Origin: Paraburkholderia nodosa DSM 21604
GTDB taxonomy: Bacteria; Pseudomonadota; Gammaproteobacteria; Burkholderiales; Burkholderiaceae
NCBI RefSeq assembly: GCF_000519185.1
Contig: NZ_JAFA01000007.1
Location: 124,001-188,000 of the forward strand
Reading direction: 5' to 3'
Length of the DNA stretch: 64,000 nt
Below are positions 8,664-17,736 of this stretch, one piece after another. Every line of letters starts with the position of its first letter. Within the stretch, counting starts at the first letter, position 1. The notes under the pieces are model-generated. The model was not told the origin of the DNA, did no database searches, and worked only from the letters and a program-made list of their open reading frames with translations. The position numbers and the translations under genes were made by a program.

Positions 8664-9140
8664 TTACTTCGCGGCAGCGGCGCGCTCGATTGCCGCGATG
8701 TCGATCTTGCGCATTGTCATCATCGCTTCCATCGCGCGCTTGCCGGCTTCGCGATCGGCACCGAAGACGCATTCGAGCAGGCGCTTCGGCGTGATCTGCC
8801 ACGAAAATCCCCAGCGATCCTTGCACCAGCCACAGTCCGACTCCTCGCCGCCGTTGCCGACGATGGCGTTCCAGTAGCGGTCGGTCTCTTCCTGGCTGTG
8901 GGTCTCGACCATGAAGCTCACGGCCTGGTTCGCCTGGAAGTTGGGGCCGCCGTTCAGGCCCACGAAGCGCCGGCCGAGCACCGTGAATTCGACCACCAGT
9001 TCCGCCCCCGCGCCAATGCCGGGTATCGGGGAAACATGGCCAGCCCCGACATGGCTGTCCGGAAACGTCGCGGCATAGAACTCCGCCGCTTCGCGTGCTC
9101 TACCTTCATCGAACCACAGGCAAGTCACAAGCTCCGCCAT
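8664..9140 (-). CDS. PhnB-like VOC protein (3-demethylubiquinone methyltransferase-like fold)
   Basis: This 158-residue protein starts [22 protein letters not shown] and has the features of the PhnB/3-dmu-9_3-mt group: a FPDSHVG segment, the FVGLNGGP turn and the C-terminal [15 protein letters not shown] motif. Despite the family name these are VOC-fold proteins of uncertain activity, not ubiquinone methyltransferases. The ATG at 9140 is chosen over an upstream TTG because AAAGGAGATCGTG precedes it closely. It lies just upstream of the broken opgC, in the same direction. Confidence 0.82.
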   Translation of the reverse strand: MAELVTCLWFDEGRAREAAEFYAATFPDSHVGAGHVSPIPGIGAGAELVVEFTVLGRRFVGLNGGPNFQANQAVSFMVETHSQEETDRYWNAIVGNGGEESDCGWCKDRWGFSWQITPKRLLECVFGADREAGKRAMEAMMTMRKIDIAAIERAAAAK

Positions 9141-9239
9141 CACGATCTCCTTTGACAAGGCGCCTCATTGCCGGCGCGTAGCGCCCATTGTGACAAAGCC
9201 TCGGCTGTATGGGGGATTTTTGCTGGTGGAGCATCGCGG

Positions 9240-9509
9240 CTAGTCGAGGCAACGTTCGATTGCGAGGGACTGGGCGGACTGGGCGCTGTGCGAACCCATC
9301 TTGTCGTGCTCAGAATGTGGTTCGGACTGCGATGCAAGGCAGAGCGCAAGATTGGCGCGGGTGCTATCTGGCGCGAACATGAGCGCAAGCGTGAGCGCCA
9401 TGACTGCCGCGACCAGAATGGCAGCGCCGCGCAAGATTGCGCGCAGAGCGGGCGACAAACGGGCAATCGCGCTAAAGCGCGAAGTCTGTTCGACGATGGT
9501 TCGGAACAT
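9240..9509 (-). CDS. Small single-span membrane protein, hypothetical
   Basis: This 89-residue reading frame begins at an ATG preceded by a weak AAAGAG ribosome site. It has one probable membrane helix (residues about 28-48, AAILVAAVMALTLALMF) between a basic N-terminal segment and a polar tail rich in Ser, His and Gln. No family is recognised. It is reported because it fills an otherwise empty 490-base gap between the PhnB-like and AraC genes and has a plausible topology, but it could be a chance frame in GC-rich DNA. Confidence 0.4.
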   Translation of the reverse strand: MFRTIVEQTSRFSAIARLSPALRAILRGAAILVAAVMALTLALMFAPDSTRANLALCLASQSEPHSEHDKMGSHSAQSAQSLAIERCLD

Positions 9510-9633
9510 GGCGGGCTCTTTGCCGTAAACGTCGAAGGGATGACGTCACGATAGGCAGGCCCGGTAGACGCGACAAGACCCAGTGGTGCCTCAAAACATG
9601 GGGCCACGCACGGCAGGATCGAGGGACATACGA

Positions 9634-10551
9634 CTACTTCAGGAATGCTTGACGATAGACATTCGGCGCGGCGCCGAACGCGTCGCGAAAGCGATGGCTG
9701 AAGTGGCTCGCGTTCGCGTACCCGCACTCTGCCGCGATCTGCGCGAGCGGCAGGGCGGTCGTGCGCAACAGCAAGCGGGCCCGCTCCAGACGCTGGGCGG
9801 CGATCCACGCATGCGGCGGCAGCCCGAACGAGGCGCGAAACATGCGCGCGAGATGGTACTCGGAAAGGCACGCGACATCGGCCAGTGCGCCGAGCGTCAG
9901 TGTCTCGTCCAGGTGGGCGTCGATATAGTCGCGCAGGCGCCGCCGTGTCGATACGGCGAGACCGCCCTTGAGGGCCGCGCCCGCGCGCCGCACGCCCTGG
10001 CTGCGCAGCAGCAGGCTCAGCACTTCGTGTGCCGTTTCGTTGCTGCGCAGGAGTCCGTCTGGATCGGCCCAGTTCTCGTTGGCCAGCGCCTGGCAGAGCA
10101 CGGCAATGCGCTCGTCTTCGAAATACGTGCGATCGGCCAGCGTGAGTTCGCGCGGTTCCCGGTCGAGTTCGCGCACCGCGCGCTGTGTGAAGTGCTCGGG
10201 GAGGAAATACAGATGCATGAAATGCATGTGGCCGCGCACCCACCAGCGCGATTCATGGTCGCCGGGCAGCGCGCACAGGCGGCTTGGCGCGCCGTATACG
10301 CCGGGCAGCTTCTGCCGCTCCGTGCGGTAGCCGCCGTCGAGATAGCACGACAGCGTGTGATGGCCCGGCCGGTCATAGACGGTTTCGGCCTCGCGCGTGA
10401 CGCGCGTCCAGACGGCGGCCGCAAACTGGTCGCCGAGCCAGGCAAAGCGCTCCAGCGTCGCATTGGCCGCGCTCAGCGTGCGGCACACCGAATGCAGCCC
10501 AAAGGGCGTCTCGGCGAGAGCGGGCGCGGGAAGCGGCACCTGGGCGTTCAT
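9634..10551 (-). CDS. AraC-family transcriptional regulator
   Basis: This 305-residue protein has a variable N-terminal ligand-binding part and a C-terminal double helix-turn-helix typical of AraC/XylS. The first helix-turn-helix is within TLGALADVACLSEYHLARMF, and the second ends with the signature IAAECGYANASHFSHRFRD. The segment FGLPPHAWIAAQRLERA links them. The ATG at 10551 is chosen because further upstream codons are low-complexity and run into the divergent promoter. It is divergent from the DMT-family exporter gene, 194 bases away, and is a candidate regulator of it. Confidence 0.87.
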   Translation of the reverse strand: MNAQVPLPAPALAETPFGLHSVCRTLSAANATLERFAWLGDQFAAAVWTRVTREAETVYDRPGHHTLSCYLDGGYRTERQKLPGVYGAPSRLCALPGDHESRWWVRGHMHFMHLYFLPEHFTQRAVRELDREPRELTLADRTYFEDERIAVLCQALANENWADPDGLLRSNETAHEVLSLLLRSQGVRRAGAALKGGLAVSTRRRLRDYIDAHLDETLTLGALADVACLSEYHLARMFRASFGLPPHAWIAAQRLERARLLLRTTALPLAQIAAECGYANASHFSHRFRDAFGAAPNVYRQAFLK

Positions 10552-10745
10552 GGTCGGGGCGGCGGGCTGCAAGTCGGCGATGGGGTCGTCAAAGCGGTTG
10601 TAAAAGCAGGTTTTCGAAGTATACGCTCGCGCCCCCGCAGTTGCTGGCCGTGGCAGGGCGCAGGCAAGAAATGCGCAATCCTGGACAAGTCCGCGCCGCC
10701 CCCGTGCGCCATAGTTGGGGCATCGACTCGAGGTCCTTTCCGGCA

Positions 10746-11645
10746 ATGAATCTTTTACTCTACGTGCTCACCGTCCTGATCTGGGGCACCACCTGGATCG
10801 CTATCAAGTGGCAGCTTGGCGTCGTGCCCGCGCCTGTATCGATCGCCTGGCGTTTCGGGCTCGCGGCGCTCCTGGTGTTCGCGCTGCTGGGCGTGATGCG
10901 CCGCCCGATCTGGCCGCCGCGCGCGGCGTGGCGCTATCTCGTCGCCCAGGGGCTCGCGCTGTTCTGCCTCAATTTTCTGTGCTTTTACTATGCCGAGAAC
11001 ATCGTGCCGAGCGGGCTCGTCGCCGTGGTGTTTTCAACCGCGCCGCTGCTGAATTCGATCAACGGACGCATTTTCATGGGCCGGCCGCTGCAACCCACCG
11101 CCGTGGGGGGCGCCGTACTTGGCCTGATCGGGATCGTCTGCCTCTTCCTGCAGCAGATGGCCGGCCATATCGGCGATCAGACCGCGTGGCTCGGGCTCGC
11201 CGTGGCGTTTCTCGGCACGCTGTGTTTTTCCACGGGCAATCTGCTGTCGAGCCGCATGCAGTCGATGGGGCTCAATCCGCTCGTCACGAATGGCTGGGCC
11301 ATGCTGATCGGCACCGCGGTGCTCGTGGCCGGGAGTGCCGTTGCCGGATTGCCGTTCAGGCTCGAAATGGATGCGCGCTACCTCGGCGCGCTGGCCTGGC
11401 TCGTCGTGGCAGGCTCGGTGATCGGGTTCACGGCCTATCTGACGCTGGTTGGCCGGATCGGGCCCGAGCGCGCCGCGTATTGCACGGTCTTGTTCCCGAT
11501 CGTGGCGCTGGCGGTTTCGACGGTCTACGAGGGCTACCGCTGGTCCTTGCTCGCCGTCGTCGGGCTTTTGCTGGTCGTTTCTGGCAACCTCGTGGCGTTC
11601 GACCTGGCGCGGCGCCTGTTCACGCGGCGCGCCCCGGTTGCGTGA
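10746..11645 (+). CDS. EamA/DMT-superfamily transporter
   Basis: This 299-residue protein has about ten membrane helices arranged as two EamA repeats. The first opens with LYVLTVLIWGTTWIAIK, a classic start of the drug/metabolite transporter superfamily, and ends near residue 140 with an AVLGLIGIVCLFL helix; the second starts at about residue 148. Such proteins export amino acids, metabolites or toxic compounds; no substrate can be assigned. The gene is divergent from the AraC gene, which may control it. Its stop is only six bases from the stop of the convergent membrane-protein gene. Confidence 0.85.
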   Translation: MNLLLYVLTVLIWGTTWIAIKWQLGVVPAPVSIAWRFGLAALLVFALLGVMRRPIWPPRAAWRYLVAQGLALFCLNFLCFYYAENIVPSGLVAVVFSTAPLLNSINGRIFMGRPLQPTAVGGAVLGLIGIVCLFLQQMAGHIGDQTAWLGLAVAFLGTLCFSTGNLLSSRMQSMGLNPLVTNGWAMLIGTAVLVAGSAVAGLPFRLEMDARYLGALAWLVVAGSVIGFTAYLTLVGRIGPERAAYCTVLFPIVALAVSTVYEGYRWSLLAVVGLLLVVSGNLVAFDLARRLFTRRAPVA

Positions 11646-11651
11646 GAAGCT

Positions 11652-12509
11652 TCAGCGGGCCGGGCTGGCCTTGAGGGTGTTGGCGTAGCGCCGGTATAGC
11701 CAGGCGGAACACGGCGCGCCAATGTAGAGCGCGCCGAAAGCGGAGAGCGCGGTGGTGGGCGCGCTGAACGTGTTGAGCGTATTGAGCGAAGCGAGACCCT
11801 CGTGCCGCGACACGAGTTCGTAGGCGGCGACCAGGCCCCAGGCCGCTAGCGTTGGCAGTCCGGCGCACCACTGTGTGAGCCAGAGGCTCCAGCAATGCCC
11901 GCGCGTATCGGTCCAGACTTCCCGTATCCTGAGCGTGCCACCAATGGCGACATGCGTGTGCAGCAGGCTCAGCCGCGTGAGCACGAAACAAGTGATGCCT
12001 CCGGCAAACAGCACGAGACCTGCCCCGACGAACGCTATCAGGATGCGCGCCTCGACAGGATGCAGCACAATCGCGATTTTCGCTGTGTGAGCGAGCCCGA
12101 TCATCAGCCCGATATACAGCGCCATGGCGAGGCAGATGGGCACCAGCGCCAGGCAGACGAGCAGCGGCGCGAGCATGGCCAGTCCCCAGGTGCAGCCAAG
12201 AAATCGCCAATAACTCGGCGCCGGGATCGGCTGCGCCTTCGGCGAATCATTGTCAAGCAATACGAAGCGTATGGCGTGCATGATGAGAAGCGAAAATAGT
12301 GCGCTGTCCATCAGTGTGAAGACGCCCAACGGGACATAGGTGAGGAGCCGGAACGGCGGCGTGCTGTCGGGGCGCAGTCCGTTCATGACGGACGACGACA
12401 GCCACGCGTAGAGCGGGAGCAAAACCGCAAATACGGGGCGGTGGCGGAAGTATCGCCAGCCGTCGCGCCATGCGCCCTTCACGCACTGACCAAATGTGAT
12501 CGACTCCAT
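11652..12509 (-). CDS. Uncharacterised polytopic membrane protein
   Basis: This 285-residue protein has about six hydrophobic segments, with a short amphipathic cytoplasmic N-terminus (MESITFGQCVKGAWRDGWRY) that resembles proteins of the glycerophosphoryl-diester or DUF4013-like membrane group. I do not recognise the family with confidence. The ATG at 12509 begins the conserved-looking N-terminal segment. It is a stand-alone gene, convergent with the DMT exporter, and has an AT-rich non-coding stretch upstream. Confidence 0.7.
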   Translation of the reverse strand: MESITFGQCVKGAWRDGWRYFRHRPVFAVLLPLYAWLSSSVMNGLRPDSTPPFRLLTYVPLGVFTLMDSALFSLLIMHAIRFVLLDNDSPKAQPIPAPSYWRFLGCTWGLAMLAPLLVCLALVPICLAMALYIGLMIGLAHTAKIAIVLHPVEARILIAFVGAGLVLFAGGITCFVLTRLSLLHTHVAIGGTLRIREVWTDTRGHCWSLWLTQWCAGLPTLAAWGLVAAYELVSRHEGLASLNTLNTFSAPTTALSAFGALYIGAPCSAWLYRRYANTLKASPAR

Positions 12510-13062
12510 TCGAACCCCTTGCGCGTTGTTTTTTTGCGGTCGCCTCGAGGCGCCAGTCAGGCGTTTATGTGTTTTGCATCATTCGCCGCTGGCCCGGGCG
12601 GGCGCGTCGATTGTGACGAGCGGCGGCCCGCGAGTATGTGGGCTGGCAGACCAAACCTTCCCGTGGCTGATGCAATTGAATTTCGGATGCCTTCATTTTT
12701 ATTACAAAAAAATGGCCGTCTTCATTAATTGATCGTTTGCGCTAAAGATTCGTCTGACGGTTGCCGATACCCTCGGATGAGCAGATAAATATGAATGCAA
12801 ACACGCGGCGTGCCAGCCGCTCCGGGGTTACCGCGTACGCCCGCGCCTGCGGGGACTGAAACGAATGCAAAGCCGATGGCCTGTCTGCGCGTGCAGCCCA
12901 CGCCCGCGCGCGCTTTTCACCCCCGCACTCAAACCCGATGGCACGGCCACGACTCCAGCGGGCGGATAAGGCTATGGCATTGCGGACAATGCGGAATTCG
13001 TCCATTGCGTCGCGCGGTCAGCGCCGGGGACAGGGACAAGACAAAGACGGGAGAGGCCAGTA
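12510..13062. other. 553-base non-coding stretch with an AT-rich block
   Basis: No convincing gene is visible. Bases 12690-12735 are markedly AT-rich (runs of T and A, ATTAATTGATCG), unlike the surrounding sequence, and probably hold promoter elements for the membrane-protein gene. Short frames on the plus strand near 12791 (22 codons) and 12974 (29 codons, ending TAATG on the next start) lack ribosome sites or family resemblance and are not called. Confidence 0.5.
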
Positions 13063-13452
13063 ATGAAGGTTCACGCTAGTGCGCTCACGCTGCTGCATTG
13101 GCTGGCGCAACGCGAAAGTGCGTCGGTCAGCGAAATTACTGCGTCGGGATTGATGAGTTCACGCGAAGCCTCGGATGTCGTTCGCTACGCCATGCGCAAC
13201 GGCGCCGCCGAGCGCGTCAACAAGGGCGCGAGTGCGCGAGGAACTGCGCGTTACCGCTCGACCGGCGTGCCTCTGCCGGAGCCACGGACAGCACCGGCCG
13301 GAGCGTCGTTCGAAGGCTTGCTGAGCGCATGGGGAATCGCCAAGGAGCCGCCCGAGCTTCCCGCGGTGCGTACGCGCGTTTACCAGATCGAAGATAACGG
13401 CCAGGATAATCGAGGCGGAGATCGCCTCGGCAAACTAAAGCTCAATGATTGA
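13063..13452 (+). CDS. Small winged-helix-like DNA-binding protein, hypothetical
   Basis: This 129-residue protein begins with about 70 residues that look like a helix-turn-helix: LTLLHWLAQRESASVSEITASGLMSS, then EASDVVRYAMRNGAAERV and a basic segment ending in RGTARYRSTG. The rest is Pro- and Ala-rich and probably disordered. This arrangement resembles small winged-helix proteins associated with plasmids and accessory regions, but I cannot name the family. The ATG at 13063 follows GGGAGAGGCCAGTA. It stands alone in a region poor in other genes. Confidence 0.55.
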   Translation: MKVHASALTLLHWLAQRESASVSEITASGLMSSREASDVVRYAMRNGAAERVNKGASARGTARYRSTGVPLPEPRTAPAGASFEGLLSAWGIAKEPPELPAVRTRVYQIEDNGQDNRGGDRLGKLKLND

Positions 13453-13667
13453 AACCGACTGCGAGCAAATTGGGGCGACTGGGGAGGCTAGAGAAATGGA
13501 TACACCGTTCAGCGGACCGTGTGCGCCGCGGGCGTTCCGGGTAGTTTCCGGGACGCCTTGGCGTGAAGTGAGGGTTCGATTCTCGCCGTTGATTTTCGCA
13601 AGGATGGCAACGGCAAACCTGCGCCGATGTGCGCGATAAAACCAACCATAGAAAGGGTTCTCTCCTG

Positions 13668-14171
13668 ATGTCGAATCAGATCTTGCACGTCGCGCTTTGC
13701 GCGGCGTTCAGTTGCGCCGCGCTGGGCGCGGCGGCACCTGCCTCGGCTGCACTCGGCGGCATGCCCACGCCCGCGCCGGCTGGAGCTGTCTCCAGTTCGG
13801 CCAATGCGGCCGTCGTCCATGCTGCATCGGACGTCGCCGGTACCACGAGCGCCGCCTCGTACACGGTGACGCAAACGACTTTCGCGACCGGCACGGTCGT
13901 GCGTGAGTACGCCACGGCGGCGGGAACGGTATTCGGCATTGCGTGGAGTGGGCCGATCATGCCGAACCTCCCCGTACTTCTCGGCACCTACTTCACGCAA
14001 TACGACAGCGCGCGCGTCTCGCAGCGCACGGCTAATCCGGGCCGTGGTCCGCTGAGTGTCGAGCTTCCCAATCTTGTCGTCCATTCCGGCGGCCACATGG
14101 GTGCGTTCTCCGGGCAGGCCTACCTGCCGCAGTCGTTGCCAGCTGGCGTGAGCGCCACCGACATCCAATAA
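13668..14171 (+). CDS. DUF2844 exported protein
   Basis: This 167-residue protein has a signal peptide (MSNQILHVALCAAFSCAALGAA, cleaved near ASAALGG) and the DUF2844 core: a region with YTVTQTTFATGTVVREYA, then GTVFGIAWSGPIMPNLPVLLG and a final HSGGHMGAFSGQAYLP segment. The family is found in Burkholderiales as a partner of DUF3443 proteins and is thought to be periplasmic; its role is unknown. GAAAGG upstream is a modest ribosome site. The DUF3443 gene starts 21 bases after the stop, so the two form an operon. Confidence 0.85.
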   Translation: MSNQILHVALCAAFSCAALGAAAPASAALGGMPTPAPAGAVSSSANAAVVHAASDVAGTTSAASYTVTQTTFATGTVVREYATAAGTVFGIAWSGPIMPNLPVLLGTYFTQYDSARVSQRTANPGRGPLSVELPNLVVHSGGHMGAFSGQAYLPQSLPAGVSATDIQ

Positions 14172-14192
14172 CAAACAAAAACAAGGCGAACC

Positions 14193-15530
14193 ATGTTGAG
14201 CATCAATGGGAAACTGGCCCGAATGCTGGCCGCATTCGGTCTGGCGGCGGCTGTCGCTCTCGTCGCGGGTTGCGGCGGCGGCGGATCGGGGAATTCGTTG
14301 GCGAGCACGTCGACAGGCAGCGGCGGCACGGGCGGCACCGCCAACAGCACGGGCGGCTCGGTCCTCGCTGCCGGCGCGCCGGTATCGAGCTTGCCCGCGA
14401 CGCTCGCGAGCAACCAGGTTGCCGTGACCGTGGCGTCGGGCGTCAAAAACGCTCCGAACATTCCGACGGTCAGCGTCACGATTTGTGTCCACAACTCGAC
14501 CACGTGCCAAACGATCAACAACATTCAGGTCGATACGGGGTCATGGGGGTTGCGACTCACGCTGGATGCGCTGAACAGCACCATGCAGACCGCGTTGCCG
14601 GTCGAGACGGCGAGCGGCAAATCCGTTGCCGAGTGCTTCGGTTTCGCCGACGGCAACGCCTGGGGTTCCGTTCGTACGGCGGATGTGACGATCGGCGGTG
14701 AAACGGCTTCGAGCGTGCCCATCCATGTCATGGGCGATCTGCCGCAAACGGCAGCTGGCGGCACTAACAACAGCTGCGCAACTGGCTCGCTCAACGACAC
14801 GTCGTCGTCAATCGCCGCGCACGGTATTCTCGGCATCGGCCCCGCGAAATACGACTGCGGCAGTGGCTGCGCGACCACGCCGAACGGCGTCTATTTCGGC
14901 TGCACGGGGTCGGGGAGTTCGACGAGCTGCACGGACCTGGGGGTAGCGGAAACGGCGCAAGTGACGAATCCGGTCCGGCTGTTCCCGATCGACAACACGG
15001 GTGTGATCCTGAACATGCCGGCCGTGACGTCGTCGGGCTCGACGAGCGCGACCGGGTTCCTGACGTTCGGCATCGGTACGCAATCGAACAATGCGGTGCC
15101 GACTTCCGGCATTCAGAAGCTCACGACCGACCATTATGGCAACGTGCAAAGTGCATCGCTGAGCGGTACGAGCGTGTCGGCGGCATTCTTCGATACAGGC
15201 TCAAACGGGTTGTTCTTCCCCGACAGCACGTTGTCAGCGACGATGTGCAAGCTCGCGATCGGCTTCTACTGCCCCACTTCGACGGTGTCGCGGACGCCTT
15301 CCGTCACAGGGTTCAACGGCACCAGCGTTTCGGCTGGGCTTAGCATCGCCAACGCTCTGAGTTTGTTCGAGGACGGTGGCTTCGCGTACGGAAACGTCGG
15401 CGGAATCATGACGGGCGTCGCCTTCGATTTCGGCATGCCGTTCTTCTATGGCCGCACTGTGTACGTCAATTACGATCCGAACACCGACGGCAATTCTGGC
15501 GTCGCTACATCGGCCTACGTCGCCTTCTAA
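14193..15530 (+). CDS. DUF3443 lipoprotein with two pepsin-like DTGS motifs
   Basis: This 445-residue protein begins with a lipoprotein signal (lipobox VAG-Cys27) and a Gly/Ser/Thr-rich spacer (30-60), so it is likely anchored in a membrane facing the periplasm or outside. The DUF3443 body follows. It has VDTGSWGLRL (Asp114), GILGIG (211-216), FLTFGIG (289-295) and FFDTGSNGLFFP (Asp334). DTGS twice, about 220 residues apart, with a GILGIG motif between, is the pattern of bilobal pepsin-type aspartic proteases. Twelve cysteines after the lipobox suggest disulfides. It is paired with the DUF2844 gene. Protease activity is an inference. Confidence 0.85.
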   Translation: MLSINGKLARMLAAFGLAAAVALVAGCGGGGSGNSLASTSTGSGGTGGTANSTGGSVLAAGAPVSSLPATLASNQVAVTVASGVKNAPNIPTVSVTICVHNSTTCQTINNIQVDTGSWGLRLTLDALNSTMQTALPVETASGKSVAECFGFADGNAWGSVRTADVTIGGETASSVPIHVMGDLPQTAAGGTNNSCATGSLNDTSSSIAAHGILGIGPAKYDCGSGCATTPNGVYFGCTGSGSSTSCTDLGVAETAQVTNPVRLFPIDNTGVILNMPAVTSSGSTSATGFLTFGIGTQSNNAVPTSGIQKLTTDHYGNVQSASLSGTSVSAAFFDTGSNGLFFPDSTLSATMCKLAIGFYCPTSTVSRTPSVTGFNGTSVSAGLSIANALSLFEDGGFAYGNVGGIMTGVAFDFGMPFFYGRTVYVNYDPNTDGNSGVATSAYVAF

Positions 15531-15543
15531 ACCGTAGCGCCGT

Positions 15544-15575
15544 ATCCGCGAGCGGCCGCAGCGCCGCTCGCGGAT
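15544..15575. terminator. Hairpin between convergent DUF3443 and LysR genes
   Basis: A perfect 13-bp inverted repeat (ATCCGCGAGCGGC at 15544-15556 against GCCGCTCGCGGAT at 15563-15575) with a six-base loop lies between two convergent genes. It has no T-tract, so it may be a bidirectional terminator of weak intrinsic type or an RNA-protecting hairpin. Confidence 0.6.
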
Positions 15576-15606
15576 GTCTCAGCGGTCATATGTCCTCGGC
15601 GGCGCG

Positions 15607-16479
15607 CTACCGCGCCAGCCGCTCCCGAAGAAACTCGATAAAGCGCTGCGTCTTCGCCGGCAGCAGACGCGTTTCCGTAATCGCATAGACCGGCGTGGGC
15701 GTGCCATGCCACTGCGGCAAAATCCGCCGCAACGCTCCATTCGCCACTTCGTCGGCCACGATTTCTTGCGGCAACAGCACGATGCCCATGTCGAGCGTAG
15801 CGAGGCGGCGGATCATGCCGACACTGTTGAGCGTGAAACGTCCGCCCACCTTTGCTGTGCTTGTGCGCTTGGCGTCGTGCAAGGTCCACGTGTCGGCCTT
15901 CAGGATTCCCAGGCATTCGTGCTGCTCCAGGTCGGCCGGTTTGCCAGGCTCGCCCGCGCGCTCCAGATAGCCCGGCGACGCATAAACGTACGGCGTGAGC
16001 GACGCCAGCGGACGCGCAATCAGTTGCGAGCTTTCGGACTCCCCCATGCGGATCGCCACGTCGAACGGGTCGCTCACGAGATCGACACGCCGCGGATTCA
16101 GTTCGAAATCGAAAGTGATGGCGGGGTACAGGCCGGCAAATTCGGCGATCAAGGGCGCGAGGTAGGTGACGGCGAAATCGACCGGAAACGAGGCCCGCAG
16201 CACGCCGCTGGGCTGCGCGACCATGTCGCCTAGCTGCTCGTGCGCGAGGCGGGCTTCATCGACAATGCGTTTGCAGCGCTCGAAGTAGATCTGGCCCGCT
16301 TCGGTCAACTCGATCTTGCGCGTCGTGCGATGCAGCAGGCGCAGCCCGATTGCCTTTTCGAGGCCGCTGATGCGGCGCGAAAGGGTGGAGTTCGGCATGC
16401 CCGTCACGTCCGCGGCACTGCGAAACCCCCTGGCTTTGACGACCTCCACGAACAAGGCCATGTCGTTCAGTAGTTCCAC
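15607..16479 (-). CDS. LysR-family transcriptional regulator
   Basis: This 290-residue protein has an N-terminal winged helix-turn-helix (ALFVEVVKARGFRSAAD, then STLSRRISGLEKAIGLRLLHRTTR) and a C-terminal periplasmic-binding-protein-like effector domain starting near LRASFPVDFA. It uses a GTG start at 16479; an in-frame ATG lies six codons downstream. It is divergent from the old-yellow-enzyme gene, which it probably controls. The 104-base gap contains an AT-rich dyad (ATAT at 16507-16510 and 16521-16524), a possible LysR site. Confidence 0.88.
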   Translation of the reverse strand: MELLNDMALFVEVVKARGFRSAADVTGMPNSTLSRRISGLEKAIGLRLLHRTTRKIELTEAGQIYFERCKRIVDEARLAHEQLGDMVAQPSGVLRASFPVDFAVTYLAPLIAEFAGLYPAITFDFELNPRRVDLVSDPFDVAIRMGESESSQLIARPLASLTPYVYASPGYLERAGEPGKPADLEQHECLGILKADTWTLHDAKRTSTAKVGGRFTLNSVGMIRRLATLDMGIVLLPQEIVADEVANGALRRILPQWHGTPTPVYAITETRLLPAKTQRFIEFLRERLAR

Positions 16480-16583
16480 CTCGACTGCTCCATGAACGGA
16501 TCAATGATATCCAAATTACCATATTTATCCCAATCGTGAAGCAGGCGATGATGCACCCATCCAAACCAGTCGAGGTGATCATC

Positions 16584-17657
16584 ATGAGCAAGCTTTTCGA
16601 ATCCGTGCGCGTCGGGCGTTACACGCTGCCAAACCGCCTGGTCATGGCGCCCATGACCCGTTCGCGCGCGCTGGCCGACGGCACGCCCGGCGAACTGGCC
16701 GCCGAGTATTACGCCCAGCGCGCGAGCGTTGGCTTGATCGTCACCGAGGGTACGCAGCCTTCGGAAGATGGCCAGGGCTACATCACGACCCCGGGCATTT
16801 ATAGCGACGCGCATGTCGCCGGGTGGAATAAAGTCACCTCGGCCGTGCATGCGAGAGGCGGCCATCTCTTCATCCAGCTCATGCACGCCGGCCGCATGTC
16901 GCATCCCGACAATACGCGGCACCACCGCGTGGGCGTCGCGCCTTCCGCCATCGCGCCGGGCACGGTCATGTTCACGGCCAGCGGCATGCAGGACATTCCC
17001 GTGCCGCGTGCGTTAAGCATCGAGGAAATCCGCCGCACGGTCCAGGACTTCCGCACCGCGGCCCGCCGCGCGGTCGATGCCGGCGCGGACGGTGTCGAAA
17101 TCCACGGCGCGAATGCCTATCTGGTTCAGCAGTTCTTCGCACCTAGCGCCAATACGCGTACCGACGAATACGGCGGCCTGATTGAAAACCGTGCACGCTT
17201 TGCGCTTGAAGTCGCGGCCGCCATTGCCGGGGAAATCGGCGCGGACCGCACGGCCATCCGCCTCTCGCCGGGCACGACGCTGTGGGGCATCGACGAGGGC
17301 GCGCAAGGCCCCGAGCTTTACCACTATCTGGTGGCCGAACTCGACAAGCTGGGGCTCGCCTATCTGCACATCGCGCATCAGGGCGACGAGGCGCTGCTGG
17401 CTGACATTCGCAAGCTGTGGAAGGGCGCGTTGATCGTGAACCGCGCCGGCCGCCCGCGCGAACAGATTGGCGCCGATGCGGCCACGGGGCTGGCGGATCT
17501 GGAGTCCTACGGCCAGATGGTGCTGGCGAATCCGGATTTCGTCACCCGCCTGCAGCGCAACGCGGCGATGAACGCGGCGGATCGCAACGGCTTCTTTGGG
17601 GGCGCCGCGCAAGGCTATACGGACTATCCCAGCCTGAGCGAAGTGGCTGACGCCTGA
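16584..17657 (+). CDS. Old yellow enzyme family NADH:flavin oxidoreductase (NemA-like)
   Basis: This 357-residue FMN enzyme has the TIM-barrel of the OYE family, which reduces activated alkenes, nitro compounds and N-ethylmaleimide. The N-terminal NRLVMAPMTRSRA is the FMN-binding start, HGANAYLVQQF supplies the His-x-x-Asn substrate-binding pair (the usual Gly after Asn is Ala), and NTRTDEYGGLIENRARF is the strongly conserved core motif. The ATG at 16584 follows GAGGTGATCATC and is preferred to codons further upstream inside the promoter. It is divergent from the LysR gene, a common regulator arrangement for these reductases. Confidence 0.9.
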   Translation: MSKLFESVRVGRYTLPNRLVMAPMTRSRALADGTPGELAAEYYAQRASVGLIVTEGTQPSEDGQGYITTPGIYSDAHVAGWNKVTSAVHARGGHLFIQLMHAGRMSHPDNTRHHRVGVAPSAIAPGTVMFTASGMQDIPVPRALSIEEIRRTVQDFRTAARRAVDAGADGVEIHGANAYLVQQFFAPSANTRTDEYGGLIENRARFALEVAAAIAGEIGADRTAIRLSPGTTLWGIDEGAQGPELYHYLVAELDKLGLAYLHIAHQGDEALLADIRKLWKGALIVNRAGRPREQIGADAATGLADLESYGQMVLANPDFVTRLQRNAAMNAADRNGFFGGAAQGYTDYPSLSEVADA

Positions 17658-17700
17658 TGCGGCGAGCAGGCGCGGGGCGTGCATTGCATCCGCCGCGCCA

Positions 17701-17733
17701 ATGCGAAACCGCCTGCCTTGCGCGGTTTCGCAT
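17701..17733. terminator. Hairpin terminator between OYE and alcE
   Basis: ATGCGAAACCGC (17701-17712) pairs perfectly with GCGGTTTCGCAT (17722-17733) around a nine-base loop, in the 79-base gap between two convergent genes. No T-tract follows on either strand, so this is a terminator-like hairpin and not a textbook one. Confidence 0.6.
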
Positions 17734-17736
17734 GGC

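Noticed and set aside
12795..13079. 94-codon plus-strand frame before the small HTH gene
   Set aside because: There is no ribosome site at its start, no family resemblance, and it overlaps the better-supported HTH start.
13550..13600. tRNA-like T-arm (GGTTCGATTC with flanking complementary bases)
   Set aside because: The stem has a mismatch and no acceptor, D or anticodon arms can be found around it, so neither a tRNA nor a clear attachment site is supported.
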